Assembly (NCBI GenBank): GCA_027579435.1
Contig: JANBPK010000833.1
Location: forward strand, 1-59,311
Source of the DNA: Candolleomyces eurysporus
Taxonomy: Eukaryota; Basidiomycota; Agaricomycetes; Agaricales; Psathyrellaceae
Direction: 5' to 3'
Length of the DNA: 59,311 bases
The notes under the pieces are model-generated. The model saw nothing but the letters and a program-made list of their open reading frames with translations. It did not search any database and was not told where the DNA came from. The translations under genes were made by a program, and so were the position numbers. The stretch's first letter is position 1, and the number at the start of each line of letters is the position of its first letter. Shown piece by piece: positions 21,851 through 34,405 of the stretch.

Positions 21851-23147
21851 TTATGGATAACGCTGGTTGGTTGGGCGGATGGACGGAGCAAAAAGGAAGA
21901 GCTTCTTGGGAGGGAGTTCAACCTCAACCTCGACTTCAACTTTCCTGCCATCAACGATCTGTCTCTCGATGCGCTTGACAATGTTCTTGGGGTGTTGCAT
22001 GACAGGATACGTCAACACATCACTATATGACCATGAATGAGCTAGTGAGTACATGTGAGTTAGCAGTGCTAGCGAGTACGGTAAGTGCAAACTTACCCTC
22101 GACAAGTGGAGATCTGGGAGCTACGTCTTCATTGCTGAACGTGCGCAAGGCAGAGCAGGGGCTGCAACTGCAACATAAACTGCGTCCCACGCTGTAATGC
22201 AAGGCTCTTGATGATGAGCGAACCTTGAGCTTGACGTTTGGGACGAGCAGCTTGCCCTCAGCACCTGGCATTAAGATAGAGCGATCCTGCTTGAGCACAG
22301 ATGTAGACGTTCCTGAAGAGAAGGAAGGTGATCGGGAGGCTGTACGGTACCCTGGAGAAAGGCGAGATTCAGCGCGGCGTGTGAGAGCCTCGGAAAACTG
22401 GGTGTAAAGATTCTCTGTTGGATCAGCAATGAAGCTCGGTCTGCAGGCACCTGTGCAGTGAGCGTTGTGGACAGCTTCGAGGGGAACGGACATTTTCCAT
22501 GGATCTGGGGTCACCCCAGTGCTCTTGTTGGCTATCGCAATTCCACCGGTATCCTCGTTGGGTGCACTGCAGCAGTCTTCATCGGCGCTGTTGGGGTGGT
22601 TCATGGTGTTGAGATGTGGGAGAGGAGGAGATCCGAGCTGCCTGGTGCTTTCGCGAGCGTGGGTGGGATCCAATTTTGAGGCCGAGGAAGTGGTGGACTC
22701 CTCACCGACAGATGAAGAGCTGGGAGAGGGCGTGGGAGGTGGTGGACTGATAGCAAACTGGACTCGGGAGATGTTGCGTTCCAGGTATAGGGGAAGGCCA
22801 AGGTAAATGGAACTGGTATCAGCGACACGGCAGGTGTCAGAGCAGTAGAGGCCCTGTGGTGACTGGTCGATGACTGTGCGGTATCGGGGCTGGGGAGCCT
22901 TCATGGTGCCACTGAGGCGGCCAGTTCCAGCGACAAGACCAGGCTTGCAGTGGGTGGTGTTGGCTTTGTATTTCTTTCCTTTGAACGAGGCTTGATGGAG
23001 TGATATTGTTAGGCGTGGTTTCTGGGGGCCGGTGGTGGAGCACTTACGCAATGCTTGAGGTAGAGAGGGCTGTTCAATGGGCACTCGATACCGTTTTGGA
23101 GCAATGAGCTTTGCACAGACAGTGCACCAGGAAGCATCGAACTCCAT
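21851..23147 (-). CDS. Ecl1-family (life-span regulatory factor) zinc-binding protein
   Basis: The chosen start, MEFDASWCTVCAKLI, places a CxxC pair at the N-terminus; a second pair follows in LYCSDTCRVAD. This is the spacing of the fungal Ecl1/2/3 family, small proteins linked in fission yeast to chronological lifespan and stress or nutrient response. Exons are 23147-23048, 22990-22097 and 22041-21851. The first intron (57 bp, with a CTAAC branch site) could also be read through in frame. A long Ser/Pro/Thr-rich middle follows, then a conserved-looking end, HSWSYSDVLTYPVMQ, a charged VEVEVEVE run and PPKKLFLFAP. The product is longer than yeast Ecl1, but Agaricomycete members are usually large. 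Neighbouring genes give no operon-like hint. Confidence 0.75.
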
Positions 23148-24534
23148 GGCAGGAAGTTGTTGAGAAAGTGTATTGACGGGACAATCATCATATTTATTTA
23201 CTTGATTTTCGCATTTCAGATCCAGATCACAATTTCCCCGCGCCACACAAGAGGCTTTGAAGGGACTACTGCTACATGAAGTGACGTACATCACGTACTC
23301 AAAATGACTTTTGGCGCTCTGGAGTCACCCAAATTCATGAGGATGACTCTTAGAATATTCGACAGAAAATAATATTGCACTTGAGAACGGACGTGAATAA
23401 GGCTCTCAGACGCATTACTGGAGAGAATTACATAATTTCCCGTATCTCAACCCGGTTCCACTCATTCTCTCGCAGTGCGGATGCGCTGTCAAAGACTTTT
23501 GCAACACTGGTGTTTATTGCTTTGGTTTTTTTTCTGGCTCCTGGCATTGACAGGACTAGCAAAAATCCTGATGCGCTAGCCCTTGGCATGGTTCACGCTC
23601 ACCGACTATCAAGGCTAAGTTGGTATTTGGGTCAGTGGATGGGATTTTGCCTAACTTTGAATGATCGGCATAGCTGTCGATGCATACATAAGAGAGGCTG
23701 GGTTTCGAATGGTGGACAGTGGAGTAGGGGAAAGTAGACCTGCTTTTGATAAATTGTAGTGACATCTTGAAGTAAAATCTGCTGAAAATGATGGAGCGTT
23801 GAGGAAGTACACAAAGATCTTGTTCTGTGCTATATTTCCATAGTGTGTATTTTTACCTCTTCTTCATGAATACATAGAAATATTTCATTCATAAGCGCAA
23901 CCAGGTTCTAAGCTAGTAAGGGCGCACAAGAGCCAGGACAGCTGGCAGCATGGCATCAGGTGTGGTCTGTGTGTGTTGCCTGCCCGAGATACTAAGAAGG
24001 GCACAAAGAAAGGGACTGGCAAGGGCGTCCGATTGAGGGCCAAACACATTTGAGGATGAATCCAGACTGGCAAGGGATTAATTTGCTGATTGACAAGCAG
24101 GACTTTGGCAGCCCCAGTGAGGCTGTTCTGCTTGTTTCTTTTCTTCAACATGGGCTGGCTTGCTTCGTGAGGCTTGTGTTTCCTGTTTCTTTTCAATCAA
24201 TCTTCTGGTGATGACTTGTGCTGTGGGACCAGTGCAACCCAGAGAATGTTGGTTTCTGCTTCTTTTGATTTGGTCTTCTGCTACTAACCAGCTGTCTCCA
24301 GCTGTTGCAGCACTGGTTTTTATTCCTTTTGTTCTCTTTTGTCTTGCCACCATTGACAGTACCAGTCAAAATCCTAACCTTCTAACCCTTGTCAGTCACA
24401 AAACTGGACCTTGGGATATTGTATTCCACCCATGTATGAAATTGATATGTCTAACCTCCACTTTCACCTTACCTGAACAAACTTCTGCAAAGCTCATGGC
24501 AGGTTCAAGGTTTGACCAAGGAGGATGAGATCAT
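23148..24534. repeat. Duplicated, decayed segment pair (23.49 and 24.30 kb)
   Basis: Two plus-strand stretches, near 23488-23580 and 24300-24390, are diverged copies. One encodes ATLVFIALVFFLAPGIDRTS and the other AALVFIPFVLFCLATIDSTS, and both are followed by NP and a leucine run. The DNA is similar as well (TGTTTATTGCTTTGG against TTTTTATTCCTTTTG). Stops surround both, so they are probably repeat remnants and not a gene. The remainder of the interval shows no supported gene. Confidence 0.4.
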
Positions 24535-24960
24535 TGGAATATACTGTATAATACGGACACACACACACATATTGTAATGCAACATCAGCCCAATGGTGAA
24601 CCTAAGATGCAACATTGCTTTGCAAATTGACCCTATCCTTTGATATAATTTCGTATTATCCACTACATCCAGCTCAAGTGTAGGGTCCCACACTTTCTTT
24701 ACACTGGGTGTATGACTTCTACCCATCCATTTTGCCCCTTGTGGATGACTACTTATTTTTCTGGTAAGTCTGAGCATACTGTCTAAATCTTGAGGTATCT
24801 TTGTCCACATTCAGCACATCAAACCCTTTCATATAATTCTATACCTTCCATGACACCTAGCTCAAGTGTAGAGAGCTTACACCTTCTACCCCACTCATCT
24901 TTCCCTTGTGGGTGACCATTTATTTTTCTAGAAAGTCTGAGCATTCAGTCTGAATCTAGA
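24535..24960 (-). repeat. Inverted two-unit relic of the 9.0 kb minisatellite
   Basis: CTCAAGTGTAG recurs at 24673 and 24861 (188 bp apart). The complement matches the 9,021-9,866 units, including CCAGAAAAATAAGT and AAAGTGTGGGACCCTACACT. Similarity extends into the flank (GGGCTGATGTTGCATTACA), so both are pieces of one larger element in opposite orientation. Confidence 0.75.
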
Positions 24961-25069
24961 GGGTGATGGATCAACTAACATTTAGGATTAATCTCAGACT
25001 TAGAATTTTCTCAATTAAATTCTTCCTTTCCAAAATCCAAGGGCAAGAACACTATGAAACCTCCCTCTG

Positions 25070-25394
25070 GGTGTAGCACCTGGCAGGTCCCAGGAACACC
25101 TGGATGCACCTGGTAGTGCCAGATGTATCTCTAGGACCTGGCCACATCAGGTGTTCTAATCCCCAATGAAATCCAGGTTGTGGCTGGCATGGTCTTGCCA
25201 GGTGTTTTCCAGGGAGGCTGAGGTCTGGCCTCTGCCTGGCACAGCCAGGAGTCCCAGGGTATCTGTCCTCATAGAAAAGGTAGTGGGAGCATTGGGGATC
25301 TGCAGATGGTTCTATTGTTGTATATAAGTACACAGATATACAATAATCAATCTTCAATAAAGCTCATGTGCACTAGGTCTCCACTGCAATCAAA
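25070..25394. repeat. CCWGG-rich LTR-like block
   Basis: The block runs from TGTAGCACCTGGCAGG to CTCCACTGCAATCA (TG...CA ends). Its left half is packed with CCAGG/CCTGG and CACCTGG/CCAGGTG words, which create many overlapping short inverted repeats. A TATA-like GTATATAAGTAC (near 25,320) and AATAAAG lie in the right half, as expected of a promoter/polyadenylation-bearing LTR. A similar CCWGG-rich cluster lies at 45,060-45,200. Element class is unknown. Confidence 0.45.
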
Positions 25395-26025
25395 AATGAC
25401 CCATTGGTTGTTGGTCTGTACTGGATGAAGGTGCTCAACTAAGACTGAGTCTGTATGCATGACAAATGGCAGCTGACTACAATCCATAATAAATTCTGGA
25501 CAATCACCTTGGGCTCACCCCTTTTCNTTTTTTTCCTTACTACTCCCTCCACCTATCCATTGTTCTTTATGCCTGCCAACAACTGATCAACCGCTCAATC
25601 AAAGAACGCTGTGCCAGATCGTGGAAAAGCAAGAATACCTCAAATTGCACTGAAGACAGAACTCCCAGGCCTGCTGCCCATCTCGCCTAGCTCTCAACGG
25701 TCCCCACCCAACACTCACAGTAATGCTGACAATGATGCCTAATTACAGTAAATGTACGGTGATGTGTTTTGGTTATCATTTAAGTCTCTCTACTAATCTT
25801 GTCATTCCAGATTCCAGATTCACACTGGTCATTTGGATGATTCATCTCTGCCCCTAAACCCACTGTTGTCACTAGTACAGCTCCTACTCCAACTATTCCA
25901 CCTAAATGTATCTATTTATACCGCGAAATATGCCTGAATTCACCATTGCTTTTACCTGGTCATCCCATGTCTGATGCTTACTACCACCAATATCTCCTCC
26001 TGGCCCTCCCAATGAAAGCAATCTA
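25395..26025. other. Unassigned interval
   Basis: No coding frame of note. One unresolved base lies at 25527 in a pyrimidine run. It ends at the first Helitron terminus. Confidence 0.35.
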
Positions 26026-28551
26026 TCTATTATTGTAAGAGAAAGTAGCTGGGAAAAACACGTTGATTATTATATAAGCAAGCCTCGCTGGCTCTGACTG
26101 GACGCGGCTGCACTGGATTATGTAAGCCACTTACTGGCACGCGTCGCGACGCGCTCTTGCTGCATCCTGCTGTGTTTTGCCAACTCTCGCTGCACTGTGA
26201 CATGACTAAACATTATAGACTCTGATCTCTCTTGATTTTAAACCTTGCTGCACTGTAAAGAGCTAAACACTAGCTACTCTCTCTTACATAGATAGATTAT
26301 CTACTCTGATTTCTCCTGATTATTATTATTATTATTTTGTCTCCTCTCTACTGTATCTCTCTGTTCCTTCACCTCAACCTTGGTATGCATGTTTTCTCAC
26401 CATTGTCCAGCCTTATTACTGATACATGGCAGTGCTTGATTACAAGGTTTTGATAATGCCAAAAATGTGCCAGAATATGTGCTGGAATTGTTCCAATAGT
26501 GTACAATCGCTGCTTAGGTTTGGTTTTTTGGGTGAATTTACAGTAATTGTGCTATAGCCAGAGCATGGAATGTGATTTGACTGTTGCTACCATCTTGCAA
26601 TGCAGTTTGGGAGAGAGTGGAGAGTGGAGTGTATGAGATGTTCTTAATCTCAACTTTTAAGTACAAGGTTACATTTTGCAAAGTCTCTACTACTGGAACA
26701 AAAGCCAAACATGCACAAGATGTGTTGTATTCTACAGTGGCTACTTGCCTGTTTATCATGGAAGGAGAATTTTGCACATGAGTGAATAGTAAGGTGCAAT
26801 GAAGGAGTCAGACACACACAGGTGAGAGGAAGCAACAAGTGGTGCTTCAACAGTACAATGTGGTACTGAAGCATCCACAGCCAAATGGCCAGGTTGACTA
26901 GATATAAAATGAAAAAGAGTCACTTGCCCTGGCCACTGTTCATGGGCTATTTGCCAGTTGCCAAGGGTACTTAGGGGGGTTAGTTGGGGGCCAAGACCAA
27001 GTTCCATCATGCCACCAGCAAGTTCCTTCCGTCCTTCGGCTCTTTCCATTAGTGGTGTGCCTTTCCTAGCTCCAATCCAATTTGACTTTGAGAGGCCCTT
27101 GCAGTATACGGTAGTACGAGTCTTTACAATTGTTGATGCAACAGAATGTTAGTTGGCCTTTGCAAACAGTGCCTGGCACCTGTTCCCAAAGCCATAGGCG
27201 CTCCCAGCCAAAAGGGATGAGGGAGAATAGACACTCACTCTGCCTGTCAGAATGCCTCAGCACCTGCCATGCACAGCATCGGCCACTGCCCTCAGGCTGT
27301 CTATGCTCTATTTCAAGGCAGTCTGATCTAGCAGAGTTTATACAGGAGACATCATTGGTTATTTGGGATAAAGCTCCAATGCAGCACCAGCACATTCAAA
27401 GTTATCCACAGTTGTCCAGAAAAGCCATTTGGTGGATTCAGTGTTGGGTTTGGAGGTGGTTTCCAGCAGATTTTGCCTGCAATTCCAAAGGGGTCAGGGG
27501 TTCAGATTGTAGGTGCCTGCATGTAGAGATCATATCTATGGCATAGATTGCAACTTCTCTGTCCGAAGCAAACATTCTAGCTTAATTTTGCAGTTGTCCA
27601 GGAGCATGAATTTGCTCAATTGCAGTTGGAGGTGGGAAGAGGTGGACATATCAACATTGATTCTGGAGACATCATACTTCTGGAATCCTTCAGATGCAGT
27701 AGAAACAAGATTGAAGATGTGATTAGCACCATCTACTCCAAGATCTCCAATAACCAACTCCTTCCTCCTGATCATTACTTTGCAGAACACAGAACACACT
27801 ATTCTTTTTTCCCAGAACAATGATGTTGACAGTATTAACTCCCAAATTCTCAAACAGGTTCCTGGAGAAGCCCAAGTGTATCACAGCATTGATTCAGCAC
27901 AAAATCAGGATGAAGGAGACTGAGGCACAGAAATGACGTATCCACAAGAGTACCTCAACTCAATCAACTGCTCTGGACTGCCATTGTCCCATTTGAAACT
28001 CAAATTGGTGCACCAGTGATGATTCTGTACAATCTCTTCTCTTCAGATGGAGTCTGCAATGGGTCAAGGAGCATCATTACTCAAATGTCTTCCTGTGTCC
28101 TGGAGGTTCAACTTCTATCTGGAGACAATGCTGGAAAGTGTGTCTTCATTCCATGCCTCAAAATCACACCATCTGAGGCACAAATTCCATTCCATCTCAC
28201 TTGCCTTCAATTTCCAGTCTGACTTGCTTTTGCAATGACCATCAACAAATCTCAAGGTTGATCAGTAAAGTGTGTTGGTCTGGACTTGAGGACTCCTGTC
28301 TTCACACATGGGCAATTTTATGTAGCTGTTTCAAGACTTACTTGGGTTCAGAACATCAAAATTATAAATAGACCTACTGATGATAATGACTCTCCCTTGA
28401 CTACAAAAAATATTATATACCCAGAAGTTCTAAAATAGCCTTATTTACTGTAATTGCAGGTGCAAAACACCAACATTCTGTTGTTCCATGCTCATGTAAC
28501 TTGGATCATCAATTGTGCATCCCGTGACGTAGGCACGGGTCTGTAGGCTTG
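26026..28551 (+). mobile_element. Helitron copy 1, internally deleted
   Basis: It starts TCTATTATTGTAAGAGAAAG after an A and ends in CCCGTGACGTAGGCACGGG (6 bp stem, 7 nt loop) then TCTGTAGGCTTG, directly against the next copy. The internal region keeps only pieces of the Pif1-like helicase. Around 27,310-27,390 it matches QSDLAELI...SLVIWDEAPM of copy 3, and 27,950-28,400 corresponds to the helicase C-terminal motifs (peptide text like MESAMGQGASLLKCLPVSWR in a shifted frame). All frames are broken. The Rep part is absent, so this copy is non-autonomous. Confidence 0.8.
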
Positions 28552-30798
28552 TCTATTATTGTAAGAGAAAGTAGCTGAGAAAAACATGTTGATTATTATA
28601 TAAGCAAGCCTCGCTGGCTCTGACTGGACGTGCTGCACTGTGACATGGCTAAACAGCATAAACTCTTAATTCTCTTGATTATAAACCTTGCTGCAGTGTG
28701 AAAGAGCTAAATACCAGCTACTCTCTCTTACATAGATAGATTACCTACTCTGATTTCTCCTGATTATTATTATTATTATTATTATTATTATTTCTCCTCT
28801 TGTATCTCTCTGTTCCTTCACCTCAACCTTGGTATGTATGTTTTCTTGCTACTGTCCAGACTTATTACTGATACATGGCAGCACTTAATGACGAGGTTTT
28901 GATAATGCTGCAAATGTGCCAGAATATGTGCTGGAATTGTTCTAATAGTGTACAATGGCTGCTTAGGTTTGGTTTTTTGGGTGAATTTGCAATAGTTGTG
29001 CTATAGCCAGAGCATAGAATATGGTTTGACTGTTGCAGCCATCTTGCACAATACAGTCTGGGAGAGAGTGGAGAGTGGAGTGTATGAGATGTTCTCAAAC
29101 TCAACTCTTCAGTACAAGGTTACATTTTGCAAAGTCTCTGATACCAGAACAAAGGCCAAACATGCGCAAGATATGTTGTATTCTACAGTGGCTACTTGCC
29201 CATTTTTTATGAAAGGAGAGTTCTGCACAAGAGTGAGTGGTGAGGTGCAATGAAGGAGGGGGGAGGAAGCAGCAAGTCGTGGTTTAACAGTACAATGTGG
29301 TACTGAAGCATCCGCAGCCAAATGGCCAGACTCAAGGCTGACTAGATATAAAATGAAAGAGAGTCATTTACCCTGGCCAGTGTTCATGGACTGTTTGCCA
29401 GTTGTCTATATTCTATTTCAACCCAGTCCAATCTAGCCAAGCTTATACAGGAGACATTGTTGGTTATTTCTCCAATGCAGCACCAGCACATTCAAAGTTA
29501 TCCACAATTGTCCAGGCAAGCATTTGGTGGACTCGGTGTTGGGTTTGGAGGGCATTTCTAGTAGATTTTGCCTGTGATCCCAAAGGGGCCAAGGGCTCAG
29601 ATTGTAGGTGCCTGCATGTAGAGGTCATATCCGTGGCATAGGTTGCAACTTCTCTGTCTGAAGCAAACAATCCAGCTTAATGTTGCAGTTGTCCAGAAGC
29701 ATGAATGTACCAATATTGATTCTAGAGACATCACACTCCTGGACCTTTTCAGATGCAATGGAAACAAGATGGAAGACTTGATTAGCACCATCTACTCTGA
29801 GATCCCCTTCCTCTTGATAAGTACTTTGCAGAAAGCACTATTTGTTCCTCCCAGAATGATGATGTTGACATTATTAACTCCTGAATTATCAACCAAGTTC
29901 TCAAAGAAGCCTCAGTGTACCAGAGCATTGATTCGATGCAAAGTCAGGATAAAGGAGACCAGGGCACTGAGATGATGTATCCACAAGAGTATCTCAACTC
30001 AATCAACTGCTCTGGATCAACATGTCCCATCTGCAACTCAAAATGGAGGCACCTGTCATGATTTGGTGCAATTTCCCCTCTTCAGATGGAGTCTGCAATG
30101 GGTTGAGGGGCATCATTACTCAAAAGCCTCGTGTTGGAAAGTGTGTCTTCATTCTATGCCTCAAAATCACACCATCTGAAACACAAATTTCATTCAATCT
30201 TACCTGTGGGAAGTGGCCACTGCTTTGCACAGCAGTGGTCCGAGGTATTTTACTCCAACAGTATATGACTTACTTTCAAGGTTTGGAGGTCAGAGGGGGC
30301 AGGCAAATGTGAACCTAGAAAAGGAGAACAGGAAACACCAATGGGAAACGGCGGTGCTGCTGTTGGTTCCTGCACATGCTGTGCATCCATCTTGGTGTCT
30401 GGAATCTGCACATATGAACCTGAGTCAAAATGCCTTGGAACTTGCCTTCAATTACCAGTCCAACTTGCCTTTGTGCAATGACCATCAAAAAACCTCAAGG
30501 TTGTTCAGTAAAGCATGTTGGTCTGGACTTGAAAACTCCTGTCTTCACACATGGGTGATTTTATTCAGCTATTTCAAGAGCTACTTCAATTCAGAATGTC
30601 GAGATTATAGCTAGACCTACTGATAATGGCTCTCCCTTGACTACAAACAATACAAAGACTATTGTATATCCAGAAGTTCTAATATAGATTTATTTGTTGT
30701 AATTGCTGGCACAAAGTGCCAACACTGTTGTTGCATGCTCTGATGAGTTGGATAGTCAATTGTGTGTCCCATGACATAGACACAGGTCTTTAGGCTTT
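28552..30798 (+). mobile_element. Helitron copy 2, internally deleted, carrying a nested insertion
   Basis: It has the same 5' terminus as copy 1 and abuts it with no spacer. Its 3' end is a decayed version of the copy 1 hairpin (CCCATGACATAGACACAGG, TCTTTAGGCTTT). Broken helicase fragments occur around 29,410-30,200. A foreign segment of about 230 bp interrupts the helicase at 30,204-30,435, compared with copy 1. Rep is absent. Confidence 0.8.
30204..30435 (+). mobile_element. Short element nested in Helitron copy 2
   Basis: The segment starts CCTGTGGGAAGTGGCCACTG and ends ATGCCTTGGAA. It is absent at the equivalent site of Helitron copy 1 and recurs at about 56,339-56,570. CTTACC before it and CTTGCC after it may be a mutated 6 bp target duplication. 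It has no coding capacity. Confidence 0.55.
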
Positions 30799-32201
30799 TC
30801 TATTATTGTAAGAGAAACTACTTGGAAAAAATGTGTTGATTATTATAGAAGCAGGCCTTGCTGGCTCTGACTGGACGTGCTGCACTGGATTACATAAGCC
30901 ACTTTCTGGCATGTGTTGCAACGTGCTTTCACTGCATTCTGTTGTGTCCTGCCAACTCCTGCTGCACTTTGACATAGCTAAACATTATCTACTCTTATTT
31001 CTCTTGATTATTATTCCTTTTTTGTCTCCTTTCCACCGTATCTCTCTGTTCTTTTGCCTCAACATTGGTAGGCATCTCTTCTCACCACTGTCCAGCCTTA
31101 TTACTGATGACATGGCAGTGTTTTATAGCAAGATTTTGGTAAACTCACTTAAGATGTGCCATAATATGTGCTGTAATAGTGCGCCTTGACTGTTGCAGCT
31201 GTCTTGCACAATACAGCTTGGGAGAGAGTGGAGAGTGGAGTGTACGAGACATTCTCAACCTCTGCTTTTAAGATCAAGGTTGCATTCTGTAAAGTCTCTA
31301 CTATCTGGCCACTCTTCATGAGCTGTTTGCCAGTTGCTTTGAGACCTCTTTCAGAGTGCAGTGTGCAGGGAGATTGGCTGGCAGGCTTACAATTGCCTCC
31401 CCTCCATTATTTGTTGTAGCTCCACTATCAACTGTCACTGCTCAGACTGAATTCCCACTTTTTTGGCCAAATTGGGTTGTGTAGCTGGATCACTGGCCAC
31501 CCTGTTCTGACTTCATGTGCTCTATTTCTTCAAGATGTGAGGAGTCTTTTAAGTTGAAAATGTATATCTGTTCTCATTTGATAATCCAGGCCAGAAACCC
31601 CTCCAAATACCCCTCAACGTGCACGCATTGCTGCTCAAAGAAGAGAGCATGATGGACGTCTGCTTGACAGCCCTCAGTGTCATTGTGTTCCCCATCCAAG
31701 ACCTCCCCTTCCCCTTCCTGCTCATNCCCCCCCCCTCTAAATCTGCCTGCAGATGATCCTTTTGCTGCCAATGAGCCTCCTTCGACATATGTTCAAATGG
31801 GCCTTCAAGAGCTGTGGATTGATTGTAATTTAGCAAATTCTCTGGCTGGAATCTGGCCTCCCCTTGCTCCAGTTTGACAGCAACAGAATGCTGCTCAGTT
31901 GCCTCAGGTGGGTAGTTGTCTTTTATTCAAAACACAATCAAGTGTACTCACAATTATTACCAGCCAATCATGTATCCCATTTTGCACCCACATGTTCCTC
32001 CCATTCCTCAACCAGCTCTTTTTTTAGCTCCACCTCCTCCAAACCCTGTACCAGTAGCTCCTCCACCTCCTTTACCACATTTTGGCCCAGAACCACCTCC
32101 TCTATAGCCAGCTGCCATCCCTGCTCCATATTGGCGTCCTGCTTGAGTGCCTCTTGCCAGTCAACCATTTAATTCCCATTGGCCAGTCTATAATGTTGGA
32201 A

Positions 32202-34340
32202 AGATGGATATGGTGTGCTCCAAATGCAATGACCTTCATTGGATCCCTTCTTCCAGCAGAAGACTATCATCCAGTGTATGCACAGGTGTATGTTTTTGAT
32301 CCTGCTGATGCTCTCCGTGAACCTATGGGACATGAAGCCAACTGTAATCTTAATGAGCAAATCATGCAAATTGTCCAAGACATAATCTACCGTTACCATC
32401 CAAGTGTTCAACGATTCAAACAGGCTTGGGAGTTAACAAGTCACCTTCCTCAGGATCAAAACTGCCATATCATTCTTTGGTTCAATGAAGATTGTGATGG
32501 ACAAAGGTATAACCTTCCTACAGCAGCTGCAGATGAGGTTGCCATTATTGTTCCTGGCAGTGGCGAGACATCTCAAGGGTTCCAGGATATTATTGTTCAC
32601 CGACTGGGAAATCAGCCCCTCCTACACATTAATGAATGCCGCCCATTATATCAAGGGCTCCATTATGTTCTTCTTTTCCCTTTTGGAACTCTAGGATGGC
32701 ACCCTAAGCTGGAGCTCACAGCTTCTGCAGATAGAGATGAACACAGTGGCAGTGATAGAGAGGGGGGAGGCCCAACTGGAAAGCATACATGCATCTCCCA
32801 AACAGAATACTACTGCTACCACCTCTTTCCCCATATTGGATCTTCTGGTCATCTATTCCAAGCTGGGAAGCTGTTTCATGAGTTTGTGGTGGACTCTTGG
32901 GCAATTTCAGAGCAGGCATGTCTTCAATGGGTTAAAGCAAACCAGACAGCACTTCATGCAGACAGCTATTGAGGCCTTACGGATTCCATTGCAGCTGATC
33001 CAACTGTGACTGGGGAGGACATTGGACAATGTGTCATTCTTCCTTTCTCCTCAGGAAGCATGCACAACATGATCCAGAACTGCCAGGATGCTCTTGCCAT
33101 CAATCATCACTTCAAAGGAGCAGATCTCTTCATCACCGCAACTGCCAATTACTCTCTGTGGTGCTGATGGGGATCAGAACTCTCCATGCCTTAGGAATGG
33201 CTGATGCTGAAAATGTTTTCCAAAAGGCTTTTGGGAACAGACCTCCGTTTCTGAAGATTCATATGCTCAACTCCAAAGGCACAACAATGGCAGGAAGGCA
33301 ACAGTGACTAGAAAAGGCTGTCAGTTTGAAGTGGACAACCGCTATGTGGTAGCTTATTCATGCTACCTACTCTGGAAATACCAATGCCACATCAATGTTG
33401 AGTGCATTGCCTCAATAAAGGCCATCAAGTACATTTACAAATATGTGTACAAGGGGCATGATCACACCATTGCTGAGATTGCTTGCAACAACAATGAGGT
33501 CCAGCAGTACTTGGATGCATGCTATGTTTCTGCCTGTGAAGCTCTTTGGCAACTCCTCCACTTCTGCGTGCATGGGGAAATTCCCAACATTGTTTGACTT
33601 CAAGTCCATCTTCCCAACCTCCAATGGCATACCTCTAACTCTGCACAACAACGTGATCTTTGCCAAGTACTCCAGGACACCTCCAATTGGGACACAACAC
33701 TAACAGCATGGTTTAAGCCAAACTCTGATAGTCTGGATGGTCAGAACCTCCTTTACCAAGACTATCCAGCCATGTACACCTGGGACACAAAAAAGCGCAA
33801 GTGGAACAGGCAAGTCCTGGAGCATAAAATGAAGGCCATTGGTTGCATTTACTATGTTCATGCTACATCTGGAGAATGGTTCTACCTTCAGTTGCTGCTC
33901 ACTGTGGTCACTGGGGCTACATTCTTTGAAGATTTGCGCACTGTTGAAGGCACAGTCTATCCCAGCCTCTGAGAGGCGTGCATACAATGTGGACTGCTAG
34001 ATGATGATAATGAGTGGTGACAGTGTCTTCAAGAAGCTGCACAATATGGCCATTGGTCACCAGCTGCAGACTCTGTTTGCAACCATTCCCAAGTGTTGTA
34101 CACCTGCAGATCCTTTGGCACTGTGGTTAGAGTTTAGGGAGCATATCTGTGATGACCTCCAGCAGACTTTGGAAAGGGAACATAACATTCAAAATCCTGA
34201 TCCTGACCATGTCTATGACTTTGGCATATACCTCCTCAACAAGGTTCTTATCCAGATGCAGTTTAGTTTGGACAAGGTTGATGGGATGGCACAACCTGTA
34301 GGGGATTGGGCGGCAGTTGTAGGAAATCCACTCATCTGAG
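32202..34340 (+). pseudogene. Helitron replication initiator (Rep) domain, degenerate
   Basis: In order, with frame changes, are the Helitron-like N region (GSLLPAEDYHPVYAQVYVFD), the LLFPFGTLGWHP block (near 32,680), GRLF-like FQAGKLFHEFVVD (near 32,857), GQCVILPFSSGSMHNM then ADLFITATAN (near 33,020-33,150) and CHINVECIASIKAIKYIYKY VYKGHD (near 33,390-33,460). The last carries the tyrosines of the rolling-circle nuclease. The metal-binding HUH segment expected between ITATAN and CHINVE is not visible; that interval is much shorter than usual. Several stops and shifts follow, so it cannot encode an active initiator. Confidence 0.8.
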
Positions 34341-34405
34341 AGCAGCATGCATACAATCAACAGGAGCAAGGACAACCGGCAGCAGAGCATATACCAACCC
34401 TCAAT

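Noticed and set aside
22465..22806. 113-codon plus-strand frame
   Set aside because: It is antisense to the Ser/Pro-rich exon of the Ecl1-like gene, whose Cys motifs and splice phases support the minus strand.
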